A program made the translations under genes and the position numbers. From NCBI GenBank assembly GCA_943372995.1, contig CALSAQ010000003.1, positions 186,001 to 250,000 on the forward strand: a stretch of DNA of 64,000 bases, written 5' to 3'. Below, piece by piece: positions 45,210-54,054 of the stretch. Position 1 is the first letter of the stretch, and the number at the start of each line of letters is the position of its first letter. Source of the DNA: CAJBVG01 sp943372995 (GTDB lineage: Bacteria > Bacteroidota > Bacteroidia > Sphingobacteriales > Sphingobacteriaceae). The notes below the pieces were generated by a model that was not told where the DNA came from, did not search any database, and saw nothing but the letters and a program-made list of their open reading frames with translations.

Positions 45210-46245
45210 ACGATTTTAAATTAATGTATAATTCTACTTTAAATAAATGTTCTATATCAACAATATTAAGTTTATAATCAGAATATAATAAATCGAGCTG
45301 ACGCTTTATATTCTTAAGTCCTATACCCCCTTCATTGTTATTTACTTGCTCATCCGCTTTTGAATTTTCTACTGTAAAATTCAACTCAAAATTTGAGTTT
45401 AGATTTAAAGCTATGTTAACATAAGAAGTATCGATACTCTCTGCAACTCCATGTTTAAAAGCATTCTCTACTATAGGCAATAAAATCATTGGTGTAATTT
45501 CTGCATGTGAAGAATCAATATCAATTTGTAATGTCAATTGCAATTTATTAGCATATCTCAATCGTTCTATCTCAATATAGTACTGAATAACATTAATCTC
45601 ATCCTCAATATTTACCAATTCTTTCTGCACACCATACGTTGTATATCTTAGGATTTTAGACAACTTCAAAATAATATCTGAACTGAGATCTGGGTTTCTT
45701 TTAGAAATACCATAAACATTATTTAAGGTATTAAATAAGAAATGGGGATTTGTTTGAGCCTTCAAGAAATTAAGCTCTGTTTCAAGTTTAGATTTTATTA
45801 GTTCTTTTTCTTGCTTGACATTCTTTATCTGAAGTTTATATAATTTTACTACATGATATACACCTGAAATGGTGATAATATCTATTGCCGCTGTAAATGC
45901 TCTTAATAAAGAATAGTAACTACCCTCTGCATCCATATATATTTTAGGCAAAATAAGTTCCATTGTAAGCACCCTATACATCACTACCGATACAAATAAT
46001 AAAAGAAATACTTTTAGCAGCATCAAAAGGAATGCCTTTGATTCGAATTTATATTCAAAAACAACTGCTACTGCATAACAAAAAAACAGTTTGGGTATGA
46101 GCAAAATAACTTCTACCTGAAGGGCCATAAAATAAATCCTAACATCATTTAAATCGGCAAACGACTTACTAATCCAAGTATATTCAATATACGTTTGGAA
46201 CAATAAGTACAATAACCAAAACAGAAAATGTCGGATAAATTTCAT
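45196..46245 (-). CDS. LytS/YehU-type sensor histidine kinase
   Basis: The protein is 349 residues from the preferred start MKFIRHFLFWLLYLLFQ. An upstream Met adds nine residues but lies away from the hydrophobic N-terminus. Four transmembrane helices occupy about residues 5-145. A coiled coil then leads to the His_kinase domain with LKAQTNPHFLFNTLNNVYGIS, in which the His is the phosphoacceptor. The ATPase has the N-box IVENAFKHGV and a G-box GGIGLKNIKRQLDLLY. This matches the compact family that pairs with LytTR regulators, as the downstream gene shows. No periplasmic domain is large enough to hold a separate sensor, so the membrane segment itself probably senses. It is divergent from the CRTAC1-like gene. 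Confidence 0.94.
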   Translation of the reverse strand: MKFIRHFLFWLLYLLFQTYIEYTWISKSFADLNDVRIYFMALQVEVILLIPKLFFCYAVAVVFEYKFESKAFLLMLLKVFLLLFVSVVMYRVLTMELILPKIYMDAEGSYYSLLRAFTAAIDIITISGVYHVVKLYKLQIKNVKQEKELIKSKLETELNFLKAQTNPHFLFNTLNNVYGISKRNPDLSSDIILKLSKILRYTTYGVQKELVNIEDEINVIQYYIEIERLRYANKLQLTLQIDIDSSHAEITPMILLPIVENAFKHGVAESIDTSYVNIALNLNSNFELNFTVENSKADEQVNNNEGGIGLKNIKRQLDLLYSDYKLNIVDIEHLFKVELYINLKSYEKI

Positions 46246-46449
46246 CTGAATACAATTTACAAATTTTAGCAATATATCCTACCACTGCAATTTTTTGCTA
46301 TTAAATCTTATAACCGTCTACTAAAACAAGGTAAGTATCTACAAACGACATTAGTAGTGCTCTAATAGTATTTGAAATTACATTCGACGCTGTATATAGA
46401 AATCATTTTATGTTCAGACTGATTAAGTTAAAATTGAATAAAAAAAGAT

Positions 46450-48183
46450 ATGAAAAGAATAATACTTATAGGGTTAATGCTGTATATGCATATTGATGTT
46501 CAATCGCAACAATTCACTAAGCAGATAAATAGTATTGTATGTAATGATGCTGGAGATTCGAGATCTGTTAATTGGGTCGACATTAACAACGACGGACTAC
46601 TTGATCTCATGATTACAAATGGTTTAAATGTTGGAGAAAATAATTTCTTATACATTAACAAAGGGAATGGTGAATTTGAAAAAATAGACAGCACAGAAAT
46701 AATTGTTAACGATAAATCGCCTTCTGATGGAGCAAGTTGGGCTGATGTAGATAACGATGGCGATATGGATTGTTATGTGGTGACATGGTACAATAAAAGG
46801 AACTTATTTTATATCAATGAAGGGAATAACCACTTTCGTCAGGTTAAAACTGGCTCTATTGCATTAGATTTAACTTATTCTGAAACGGCATCTTGGGCTG
46901 ATTACGATAATGATGGAAAATTAGATTTATACATCACCAACTCCGAAGGGCAGAAAAGAAACGCTCTTTTTAAAGGCAATGGAGATACAAGTTTTACTAA
47001 AGTACTTACAGGATCACAATCTACTGATGCTTTTAATTCAAGAACAGTAAACTGGGTGGATATAGATAATGATAACGACTTAGATATTTTTGTTACCAAC
47101 GAAAGTAATCAGAATGAGAATTTATACCTCAATAAAGGAGATGGTACATTCGAGAAAAATACCACTTGTATACTTGTAAATTTAGGAAAGAGTACCATAA
47201 GTAGCAGTTGGGGTGATTATGATAACGATGGAGATCAAGATGTAATACTATGTAATGATGGTTCTAAAAATCTGTTATATAGAAATGAAGGAAATTTAAA
47301 TTTTACAGAACAGTCATTTCCTACAGATTCCTTTCAATATTCATTCGGTAGTGCATGGGGTGATATAGATAATGATGGCGATTTAGATCTATACATTACT
47401 AATGCTTTTGGACCAAATAAGATGAGAAATCAAATGTATATTAATACAAACGGTGTATTTACCATGGATACAACCAATGTAACTACTTTAGATTCAGGAT
47501 GGAGTTATGGCTGTGCATTTGGCGATTATAATAATGATGGGTTCTTAGACTTAGCAACTGCAAATTGTTTTGAAAAAACACAAAATAATTCATTGTATTT
47601 AAATAATGGTAATGGGAATGCATGGTTTGTCTTAGAATGTGTAGGTACGATTAGTAATAAATCGGGGATTGGTGCAAAGGTTAAAATCAAAGCAAATATT
47701 AACGGGCAAAATGTATGGCAAATGAGAGAGATTAATACACAGTCGGGGCATAACGGGCAGAATATGATTGCCGCACATTTTGGATTAGGCAATGTAACAA
47801 TCATAGACAGTTTGATTATCGAGTGGCCGTCAAATAAGGTAGATAAATACACCAATATCGCTATTAATAAAAAACTGAAAGCTTTAGAAGATATTAGTCT
47901 AGGGAAAAATCACTTAATAAATGAGCATTCGCTAATGAATATCTACCCTAATCCGGCAAAAAATAGTTTAACGGTTAGTATAAAACATATTGAATCCGGA
48001 GGGTATAAACTATTGATTTATGATGCTTTGGGTAAAACGATAGATTCTAACATCTTTAAAATAAAAGGTAAAGAATATAGTACAGATATAACTTTAGAAA
48101 AGTATAAATCTGGAAATTACATATTAGTATTAAAAAACAATTCTGATGTAATTGTAAAAACGGCTAAATTCATAAAACAATAA
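46450..48183 (+). CDS. CRTAC1-like FG-GAP/UnbV protein with T9SS sorting domain
   Basis: The gene encodes a 577-residue secreted protein with a signal peptide (MKRIILIGLMLYMHIDVQSQQ). Seven FG-GAP/VCBS-type repeats each carry a calcium-loop pattern D-x-D-N-D-G-D-x-D (WADVDNDGDMD, WGDYDNDGDQD, WGDIDNDGDLD and others) across about residues 30-380. They are followed by an ASPIC/UnbV domain (about 385-470; SGIGAKVKIKANINGQNVW, INTQSGHNGQN, FGLGNV, IEWPSNKVDKY). A T9SS type A domain ends the protein (NIYPNPAKNS, YKSGNYILVL, TAKFIKQ). The fold is expected to be a calcium-binding beta-propeller. No function is known for bacterial CRTAC1 homologues beyond surface exposure. It is convergent with the haem operon. 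Confidence 0.9.
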   Translation: MKRIILIGLMLYMHIDVQSQQFTKQINSIVCNDAGDSRSVNWVDINNDGLLDLMITNGLNVGENNFLYINKGNGEFEKIDSTEIIVNDKSPSDGASWADVDNDGDMDCYVVTWYNKRNLFYINEGNNHFRQVKTGSIALDLTYSETASWADYDNDGKLDLYITNSEGQKRNALFKGNGDTSFTKVLTGSQSTDAFNSRTVNWVDIDNDNDLDIFVTNESNQNENLYLNKGDGTFEKNTTCILVNLGKSTISSSWGDYDNDGDQDVILCNDGSKNLLYRNEGNLNFTEQSFPTDSFQYSFGSAWGDIDNDGDLDLYITNAFGPNKMRNQMYINTNGVFTMDTTNVTTLDSGWSYGCAFGDYNNDGFLDLATANCFEKTQNNSLYLNNGNGNAWFVLECVGTISNKSGIGAKVKIKANINGQNVWQMREINTQSGHNGQNMIAAHFGLGNVTIIDSLIIEWPSNKVDKYTNIAINKKLKALEDISLGKNHLINEHSLMNIYPNPAKNSLTVSIKHIESGGYKLLIYDALGKTIDSNIFKIKGKEYSTDITLEKYKSGNYILVLKNNSDVIVKTAKFIKQ

Positions 48184-48185
48184 AA

Positions 48186-49151
48186 TCATAATTTCTGGAA
48201 CTCAAATTTTGGATTTCCTTTCTGACCTGCGTCATTATAGAAGTCGATAAAATGTAGTTTATAGAAAAATCCATTTTGGTCTTTAATAATATAGATGATG
48301 GTTGGGTCAACTGTAAATTTATTAGTGTTAAAATTAAAATCTTTCCAGTTGTATCCAATTCCATCTAGTCGATTACTTAATGTAGTCGACGAAGTATCTT
48401 TAATAGTAATATCAGAATAATTTTTACCACTGAGTTTTCCAACCAAAACATTTGTAGGATTAATGAGCACTCCTGTTACTAGGTAAGGCTGATAGGGGTC
48501 CTGGAAGGTGTACGTATATTGTGTGAACACAATATCATATTCACTTTTATATGGCTCAGATTGAGTAATAGAATTACTAGTCAATGAATAGTTAATCGCA
48601 TTATATGCTTGATCTTTAATAATTGTGATTTCGTTTTTATTATTTCCATTAAGATCAGCATAAATAAAATGATAAGAATCTGGTGTTGTTGATTTTATTT
48701 TGATTTTTTTAAACCCCAATGAAGTACCCATTTCCGAATATCCCAAAAAAACTAGATATAATTTAGAGGTATCTTCTATACTACCAAATCCTGTACTATC
48801 AAGTGATCCGCCCGATGCATCCCAACATTTGTTCTTTTCAAAACCCAATGTATCTGTTAGCGATTCAAATGATTTATTTTTTATAGGCCAAACATACATT
48901 GCTTTAGATGAATTAAGCAAGATGGCATTCGATTGAGGCAATGAACTAAAGGCTATATCCCAAATAAATTTATTTCGTGTGGTAGTAATGGTATTAGTAT
49001 GTAATTTAAAATATACTTGATTGATATAATTAGGATCCATTGCTACCGATGCGGTAATTGATGAGCCTCTATCATAAGACTTTACAGGTAATTCTGCTTT
49101 TTCACAAGCGATAAAAAACAACACGAAACAACCTAAGAGTATATTTCTCAT
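48186..49151 (-). CDS. HmuY-like haem-binding lipoprotein candidate
   Basis: This 321-residue lipoprotein has lipobox FIAC with Cys16 as the lipidated residue (MRNILLGCFVLFFIAC). The region after it (MDPNYINQVYFKLHTNTITT, NKFIWDIAFSSLPQSNAILLNSS) follows the pattern of the HmuY family: Y-N-Q-V-Y-F strand, then W-D-I-A-F. HmuY proteins are outer-membrane haem-binding proteins first known from Porphyromonas, where two His residues hold haem; I cannot assign those residues here. The start codon overlaps the stop of the TonB-dependent receptor gene (ATGA), so it is the last gene of a four-gene operon. A second HmuY-like protein lies at the head of the operon but is T9SS-exported. The role is inferred from family and context. 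Confidence 0.82.
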   Translation of the reverse strand: MRNILLGCFVLFFIACEKAELPVKSYDRGSSITASVAMDPNYINQVYFKLHTNTITTTRNKFIWDIAFSSLPQSNAILLNSSKAMYVWPIKNKSFESLTDTLGFEKNKCWDASGGSLDSTGFGSIEDTSKLYLVFLGYSEMGTSLGFKKIKIKSTTPDSYHFIYADLNGNNKNEITIIKDQAYNAINYSLTSNSITQSEPYKSEYDIVFTQYTYTFQDPYQPYLVTGVLINPTNVLVGKLSGKNYSDITIKDTSSTTLSNRLDGIGYNWKDFNFNTNKFTVDPTIIYIIKDQNGFFYKLHFIDFYNDAGQKGNPKFEFQKL

Positions 49152-51178
49152 CTTTTCAAAAATGTATAGTCTAACTTTATAAAATAGGTTCTTCCCATAG
49201 ACATGGGGATGGATGAGCCGCCTGATGAATGCGCTCCAGTAGATGAAAAAGAATTGATATTTTTAACATTAAAAATATTTTTTGCCCCTACTCCTATTTG
49301 CATAGATTTAGAGAAGAAATATTTCGTTAAACTAAGATCCATAGTATGATAGTCGTCGATATAGCCTCTTTCTGGTTGTCCAGTATTATCGTTAATTATA
49401 TATTGCGGTAATTTACCCGAATACTTATAAAATAAAGCGATAATTATATTTTGTTTTTCGAACTCATACTGTGTATTAAATTTTAATTCAGATGAGTAAC
49501 TAAATTCATCTATGCTTGAACTCTTTGAAATAATATTATAGCGTCCGATATAAGAATATCCTAAATTTATTTTCAGTTGATTAAAAGATAGCGTATTGTT
49601 GAGTTGAATTCCTTTGGTTTTAAATTCACCAACATTAAAATAGGTATACTCCGTGCCACTCTTTTGTGCCAATGATATAAGATTTTGAATATTGTTGTAA
49701 AAGAGAGAGGGTTCTAGTTTTAATACAAAATTACTTTTAGGTAATGTATAGCCTAATGCAATAATATAATTATCAGAATATTCGGCTAAAAGATTTTTAT
49801 TACCAACGATGTTATGATTGATATCTACAAAATAAAAGTATAGTTCTTTTAAAGAGGGGGAACGAAACCCTTTAGCGTAAGAAGATCGAAGAGCAATACG
49901 TTGACTTATCTGATATTTAATATGAACTGAAGGTGTTAGTGGTGCTTTGTAATCGGTATTATATGCATAACGTACTGCAGGTTTAATTGTTAATGATGGC
50001 AGAGCCTTATACTCCGAACTCATAAACACCGCAAAATCGGCAATGCTTTGTTTTTCATTTTCTATTCGGGCCCCAGATGCTTGTTCGATATTAATATCAT
50101 ATCCGATTTCTAGATTAATTTTTTTGTCGTCAAAATTAGTCGACAAAGAAGCACGAGAATTTATTAAAAACAAATCGCTTGTATCCTGATCATCAACATT
50201 ACTTGTTAACTGTTGATTAAGAGTAGTGAGGTCTTTAAAATAAGTATTTTTCACTCTCGTGTACTTATTGAAAGCAATTATTGCATTAAATCTGTAGTTC
50301 AATGTTTTCCTTTCCGTTTGCAATGAATGATCTATACGTTTAGTATAATAATAATCATCGAATGCGGTTTCATTGTATGGCGCTCGAGGTTTACCAGCAT
50401 TAGTAATTTTTTCGTGAAACGCTGCACCTTTATAAATCCATTTCCAATCTCTTTCTGTTCTTATGTATTGCCAGTCTGCAAATTTTTGTTCTTTAGGTTT
50501 CCATTGCATAAACCTAGTACTATCGGCATAACGAGGTTGATTATCGAATCTTAGCTTTTCTCCATCATTCCAACCATCGAAATAATTACTTCCAACTGAA
50601 ACTTGAAATTGATTTTTCTTATGTTGAAAAGCGGTATTTAATGAAAAATTATACTGACCAATACTTTCGAAATAAGAATGTAAGGAAGAATTAAACTTCG
50701 CGTCTATACCCTTTCTAGTAATCAAGTTTATTACTCCAGCTAAAGCATTTGTACCATAGTTCACAGATAATGGACCCTCAACTATTTCTATTCTATCTAT
50801 ATTATTAAGGTTAATTTGTGATAGATCAATATTCCCGTCTTGCCTCCCAATAATTGGTACACCATCTATTAGTATTTTAACATTTTCACCAGATATACCT
50901 TGCATGCTCATACTACTACCCAAAATATTATCTTGAGAAAGTCTGATGTTTAATTCATTTCTCAATACATCTCTTAAATTTTGAGCTGCACTTAGTTCAA
51001 TTTGTTCTCTTGTAATAATATTTATTTTATGTAATGATCTTGCAGCACTTTGAGGTGCATACTGAGCAGTTACTACAACATCTTGTACCTCTATTGAATG
51101 GTCTGTAGTATCAATAGAGGCAATAGACTGCTGAATATTAAATAATAATAGTAAACACAAAATAGAAATACGCTGCAC
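49148..51178 (-). CDS. TonB-dependent outer-membrane receptor (haem/iron type)
   Basis: The 676-residue outer-membrane receptor has a signal peptide (MQRISILCLLLLFNIQQSIAS), a short N-terminal TonB-box region (VQDVVVTAQY), and a plug domain (about 35-145; INIITREQIELSAAQNLRDVLR, GVPIIGRQDGNIDLSQI, IDRIEIVEGPLSVNYGTNALAGVINLIT). A 22-strand barrel ends in an aromatic C-terminal residue pattern (YFIKLDYTF). It lacks the CarboxypepD-like N-terminal extension of SusC proteins, which fits a haem or metal receptor better than a glycan receptor. It lies between a DUF6607 gene and an HmuY-like gene, so a HmuR-like role in haem uptake is likely. The 4-bp overlap with the downstream gene shows tight coupling. 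Confidence 0.9.
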   Translation of the reverse strand: MQRISILCLLLLFNIQQSIASIDTTDHSIEVQDVVVTAQYAPQSAARSLHKINIITREQIELSAAQNLRDVLRNELNIRLSQDNILGSSMSMQGISGENVKILIDGVPIIGRQDGNIDLSQINLNNIDRIEIVEGPLSVNYGTNALAGVINLITRKGIDAKFNSSLHSYFESIGQYNFSLNTAFQHKKNQFQVSVGSNYFDGWNDGEKLRFDNQPRYADSTRFMQWKPKEQKFADWQYIRTERDWKWIYKGAAFHEKITNAGKPRAPYNETAFDDYYYTKRIDHSLQTERKTLNYRFNAIIAFNKYTRVKNTYFKDLTTLNQQLTSNVDDQDTSDLFLINSRASLSTNFDDKKINLEIGYDINIEQASGARIENEKQSIADFAVFMSSEYKALPSLTIKPAVRYAYNTDYKAPLTPSVHIKYQISQRIALRSSYAKGFRSPSLKELYFYFVDINHNIVGNKNLLAEYSDNYIIALGYTLPKSNFVLKLEPSLFYNNIQNLISLAQKSGTEYTYFNVGEFKTKGIQLNNTLSFNQLKINLGYSYIGRYNIISKSSSIDEFSYSSELKFNTQYEFEKQNIIIALFYKYSGKLPQYIINDNTGQPERGYIDDYHTMDLSLTKYFFSKSMQIGVGAKNIFNVKNINSFSSTGAHSSGGSSIPMSMGRTYFIKLDYTFLKR

Positions 51179-51183
51179 TTTAT

Positions 51184-52107
51184 TTAGCTGTTTAAATGCT
51201 TTTCAATTACCTTACGAATAGCCTCTCTACTCTCCGATGAATTATAATTTGTGTTTTTCGATTTCTCATCACCTAGTTTGAATAATTTCTCCCAGAGCAA
51301 TGTATCATCTACTTTTTTCTTGATGCTTAAGGAACTTTTTTGGTTAAATACATCACTCCAAACTACTCTTACATCTTGCCAATATTCTTTTTGGATATTC
51401 CACCAGTTAAGACCTGCCAAACATTGATTATCGCTCAAACGTGTAAAGCTTTCGAAACCTTTTTCCCAAGCAATTAATTTATCACCCTGATCATCTCTCA
51501 CTATTTTTTTATTGTCTTGTTCAAACATCCACCCATCATTTGTCAAATAAATGTTATTACGTCTGTTCAATACATTATAATCGCTTCTGGTTGTAAACTC
51601 TCTTCTTGGAAGAGGAGCATCTGTAGTACTCTCCCATTTGTGTTTACCATCAGTATGAGTCCAAGTTGCTGTTGCTTCGTAACGAGGAGAATCGTCGACT
51701 TGATAAACTTTTTGAGTCCATTGACCTTTAACCTCTTTTTTCGACAAACTTATTTTTTTCCAAGTATTGTCTTTATGGTATTGTAATAGCTCGGTGTTTT
51801 CATATAACCAATCCTGACGCCAATGTTTAATGATAGTAGAATCGTCGACAATCAATAAATGTTGTAAAACAATCTTTCCTGGTTTGTCTTCAACAACAGA
51901 CACTAACTCTATACCCCATGAAGAATGTGGTTTATGAATTTTATAGCTTGTATCAGGAGAAAATGTTTCTGCAAAGTTAAATGTTACTTTATAGCAACCT
52001 ACCATCGAAAGTATAGCTTCGCGATCTTGCTGTACTTTACTCTTCTGTGCAATAGCAGAGAATGAAACAAATAAAATTAATATTAATAAGGTTAAAACTC
52101 TTTTCAT
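51184..52107 (-). CDS. DUF6607-type periplasmic protein of the haem operon
   Basis: This 307-residue exported protein has a signal peptide (MKRVLTLLILILFVSFSAIAQ). The mature part is beta-rich and aromatic, with segments that match what I recognise as the DUF6607 family: REAILSMVGCYKVTFNFAETF, HSSWGIELVSVVEDKPGKIVLQHLL, KHWRQDWLYENTELLQYH, WTHTDGKHKWESTTDAPLPRREFTTRSDYNVL. The His-Trp motifs (KHWRQDW) are notable in a haem context. The family has no known function; it is often found beside TonB-dependent receptors in Bacteroidota, as it is here. It lies 5 bp upstream of the receptor gene and 17 bp downstream of the HmuY-like T9SS gene, so it probably shares one transcript. Confidence 0.78.
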   Translation of the reverse strand: MKRVLTLLILILFVSFSAIAQKSKVQQDREAILSMVGCYKVTFNFAETFSPDTSYKIHKPHSSWGIELVSVVEDKPGKIVLQHLLIVDDSTIIKHWRQDWLYENTELLQYHKDNTWKKISLSKKEVKGQWTQKVYQVDDSPRYEATATWTHTDGKHKWESTTDAPLPRREFTTRSDYNVLNRRNNIYLTNDGWMFEQDNKKIVRDDQGDKLIAWEKGFESFTRLSDNQCLAGLNWWNIQKEYWQDVRVVWSDVFNQKSSLSIKKKVDDTLLWEKLFKLGDEKSKNTNYNSSESREAIRKVIEKHLNS

Positions 52108-52124
52108 TTTTTATATATTATAAA

Positions 52125-53375
52125 TTAGTATTTGATTAGTTTTTGGTAAGAAATTTGATTTCCAGCTTCAAGAGCTACGATATATACCCCTTTTGATAAT
52201 TGACTTGCTGCAATAGTATGTTTTTGTAAGCTTTTTGCTGTTGCAATATTTTCTTGAAGTACCTGTTTCCCTTCTAGGCTATGTACAGAAATCTTGATGC
52301 TAGTTAACTCTGATTGTACATCATATACTAAAGTAATATCACTATTAGTACTTGGATTCGGATAAATAGATAAGGAACCGATATGTTTTTGTTCATTATT
52401 ATAAACACCAGTAACATTTAGTTTTTCTGAATTGAACATAAAATTGCCATCCGCACTTCCACCGAAACCTGTAAAAATTATTTTATAAATAGATGTAGAG
52501 TCCGGCTTCACAAAAAATGCTAAACTATCTTCGATCACATAGCCTAAAGTAAAATCGAATTTTTTCCAATCGTACCCAATGGTATTAATCTTATCGCTAT
52601 AAAAATATTGATCTGGGGTAACTGTATTTACATCAACACCACTTGCTTTAATTGCTTGTACCCCTTTATTTAATAATACTCCTGTAACCGAATAAGGAGT
52701 AGGTAAAAAAGTAATGTACTTGGTAAAAATCAAATTATAATCGCTGTTTAATTGCTCTCTATCAAGCGATGATTTTGTTTGGATAGAATAATAACCAAAG
52801 TTCTTTCCAATAAAATTAGATTTAGTAATTGAAGCTTGAGTATCGTCAGTGCCATCTAAATTGGCAAATCTGAAATTATATACTCCACCCATCAAATTAA
52901 TTATCCATAACTTTTTGAAACTACCATCTGCAAATTTGATTACATACAAAGAATCTCCGGTGATAATATGCGTATTCATGTTGTATATACCCCAACCTAA
53001 ATCGAATGGATCAGCTGATATATTTTGATTAAAAGCACCCAAATTCCATGAAGTGTCGCTGTTGTATAATTTTTGCCAATGAGAAATTCCATTGGTATCT
53101 AAAGACAGAAAGTTCGATTCCGAAGCAGATACATTTGGTACAGCAAAGAGGATATTGCCAGATGCATTATTAAATAAAATAGATGCTGAAAATCCCGAGA
53201 TTTCGAAACCTAGGTCCCAATTATTTAAAGGCTGACTGTGCTTCGCTTTGGTTTCGATATTATACCAAGTTTGCTGAGTGTATGCAGCTCCCACAGATAC
53301 AGTGTCGGTGTATTGAGCAATGCTGGAATGAGCCATTAAGAGGCCTAAAATCAATATTTGTATAGTTTTTTTCAT
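52125..53375 (-). CDS. HmuY-like protein with T9SS sorting domain
   Basis: The 416-residue product has a signal peptide (MKKTIQILILGLLMAHSSIAQY). The body (about 25-335) follows the HmuY pattern seen in the lipoprotein at 48186: TWYNIETKAKHSQPLNNWDLGFEISGF-type strand and W-D-L-G-F, then SDYNLIFTKYITFLPTPYSVTGVLLN and IGYDWKKFDF. The last two are very like YDIVFTQYTY and GYNWKDFNF in the lipoprotein. The last 75 residues are a T9SS type A domain (SIYPNPSTNS, LSKGVYIVAL, YQKLIKY). It is the first gene of the haem operon and is preceded by a Fur-like palindrome. I infer a haem-binding protein exposed on, or shed from, the cell surface by T9SS, working with the lipoprotein and receptor. Confidence 0.82.
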   Translation of the reverse strand: MKKTIQILILGLLMAHSSIAQYTDTVSVGAAYTQQTWYNIETKAKHSQPLNNWDLGFEISGFSASILFNNASGNILFAVPNVSASESNFLSLDTNGISHWQKLYNSDTSWNLGAFNQNISADPFDLGWGIYNMNTHIITGDSLYVIKFADGSFKKLWIINLMGGVYNFRFANLDGTDDTQASITKSNFIGKNFGYYSIQTKSSLDREQLNSDYNLIFTKYITFLPTPYSVTGVLLNKGVQAIKASGVDVNTVTPDQYFYSDKINTIGYDWKKFDFTLGYVIEDSLAFFVKPDSTSIYKIIFTGFGGSADGNFMFNSEKLNVTGVYNNEQKHIGSLSIYPNPSTNSDITLVYDVQSELTSIKISVHSLEGKQVLQENIATAKSLQKHTIAASQLSKGVYIVALEAGNQISYQKLIKY

Positions 53376-53417
53376 TGGATATAAATTTATTTTTATTTAG
53401 ACTTATTATAAACAATG

Positions 53418-53448
53418 CAAAAGTGTAGTAGAATTTTGATAATTGCAA
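53418..53448 (-). promoter_or_regulatory. Promoter of the haem operon
   Basis: On the minus strand a TTG (-33, 53446-53448) and CACTTTTG (-7, 53418-53425, one mismatch to TAnnTTTG) are 20 bp apart, the spacing expected in Bacteroidota. The -7 element is 42 bp before the ATG at 53375. Confidence 0.55.
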
Positions 53449-53450
53449 GA

Positions 53451-53475
53451 CTTATTTAAAATTATTCTAAATAAG
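53451..53475. promoter_or_regulatory. Fur-superfamily-like operator upstream of the haem operon
   Basis: A 25-bp palindrome (arms CTTATTTAAAAT and ATTCTAAATAAG around a central T) pairs at 11 of 12 positions and lies 2 bp upstream of the -33 element. The core TTAAAATTATTCTAA fits the Fur/PerR-type TTATAATNATTATAA pattern at 12 of 14 specified positions. Iron control of the haem genes is inferred. Confidence 0.65.
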
Positions 53476-53509
53476 TGTTTAAGTAATTAAAAATGAGTTA
53501 GAAATAATG

Positions 53510-53929
53510 TTATTTCCAATATTGAGGGCCATAATCGCAGAAGATTTCTTCACCTGGCTTAATGGTTCTTTTGGCTACTATACAAGCTTGGTCATTTTCA
53601 TTGAGAGTGATAAACGCATTGTTTTTAAATGCTGATTTTTGAGATCCATTAGCATCGTTAGCATATTTCGCAAAGCAAGGAGTATTCATGGAGTCTAATA
53701 CTCTCCCATTGGGCAATGAGATAAAATAAGCGTTTTTATTTTCAGAAATTCTTTTGCGTTGTTCTGAACTATTAATCAACTCTCCTTGGAAAAGTGAAAT
53801 GATTTCATCTTTAAATATTTTTACAGCTGTGTACAAGCCATTACCAGCCCCAACAATTTGAGAAGGATCTACATATAGATAGTCAGATTCATCAGCATCT
53901 ATGGTAAGAGTGGGGAGATTGTTGAGCAT
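53510..53929 (-). CDS. Small SET-domain protein (putative protein-lysine methyltransferase)
   Basis: The protein is 139 residues from the preferred start MLNNLPTLTIDADES; an in-frame Met 20 codons earlier gives an unneeded extension. It is essentially a minimal SET domain, which uses S-adenosylmethionine to methylate lysines. Visible pieces are VDPSQIVGAGNGLYTAVKIFKDEIISLFQGELI (the N-SET G-x-G-x-G/Y strand), CFAKYANDANGS in the position of the R-F-I-N-H-S-C motif, and TIKPGEEIFCDYGPQYW with the GEE-x-x-x-DYG motif containing the catalytic Tyr. The usual Asn-His of the knot is not conserved (YANDANG), so activity is uncertain. Bacterial SET proteins are known to modify ribosomal, chromatin-like or host proteins. 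It is a single gene on the same strand as, and 134 bp upstream of, the haem operon start. Confidence 0.83.
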   Translation of the reverse strand: MLNNLPTLTIDADESDYLYVDPSQIVGAGNGLYTAVKIFKDEIISLFQGELINSSEQRKRISENKNAYFISLPNGRVLDSMNTPCFAKYANDANGSQKSAFKNNAFITLNENDQACIVAKRTIKPGEEIFCDYGPQYWK

Positions 53930-54054
53930 AATATAGAATGCAAAGATAGCTATTTGATTTCTACTTATTGGAGCATACATTTTGTTCATCCCTGAATTCA
54001 GGGATATCTAATTTTCAATAGAAGTGGTGATGAGCAGGCTTTTTAGGTTCTACA

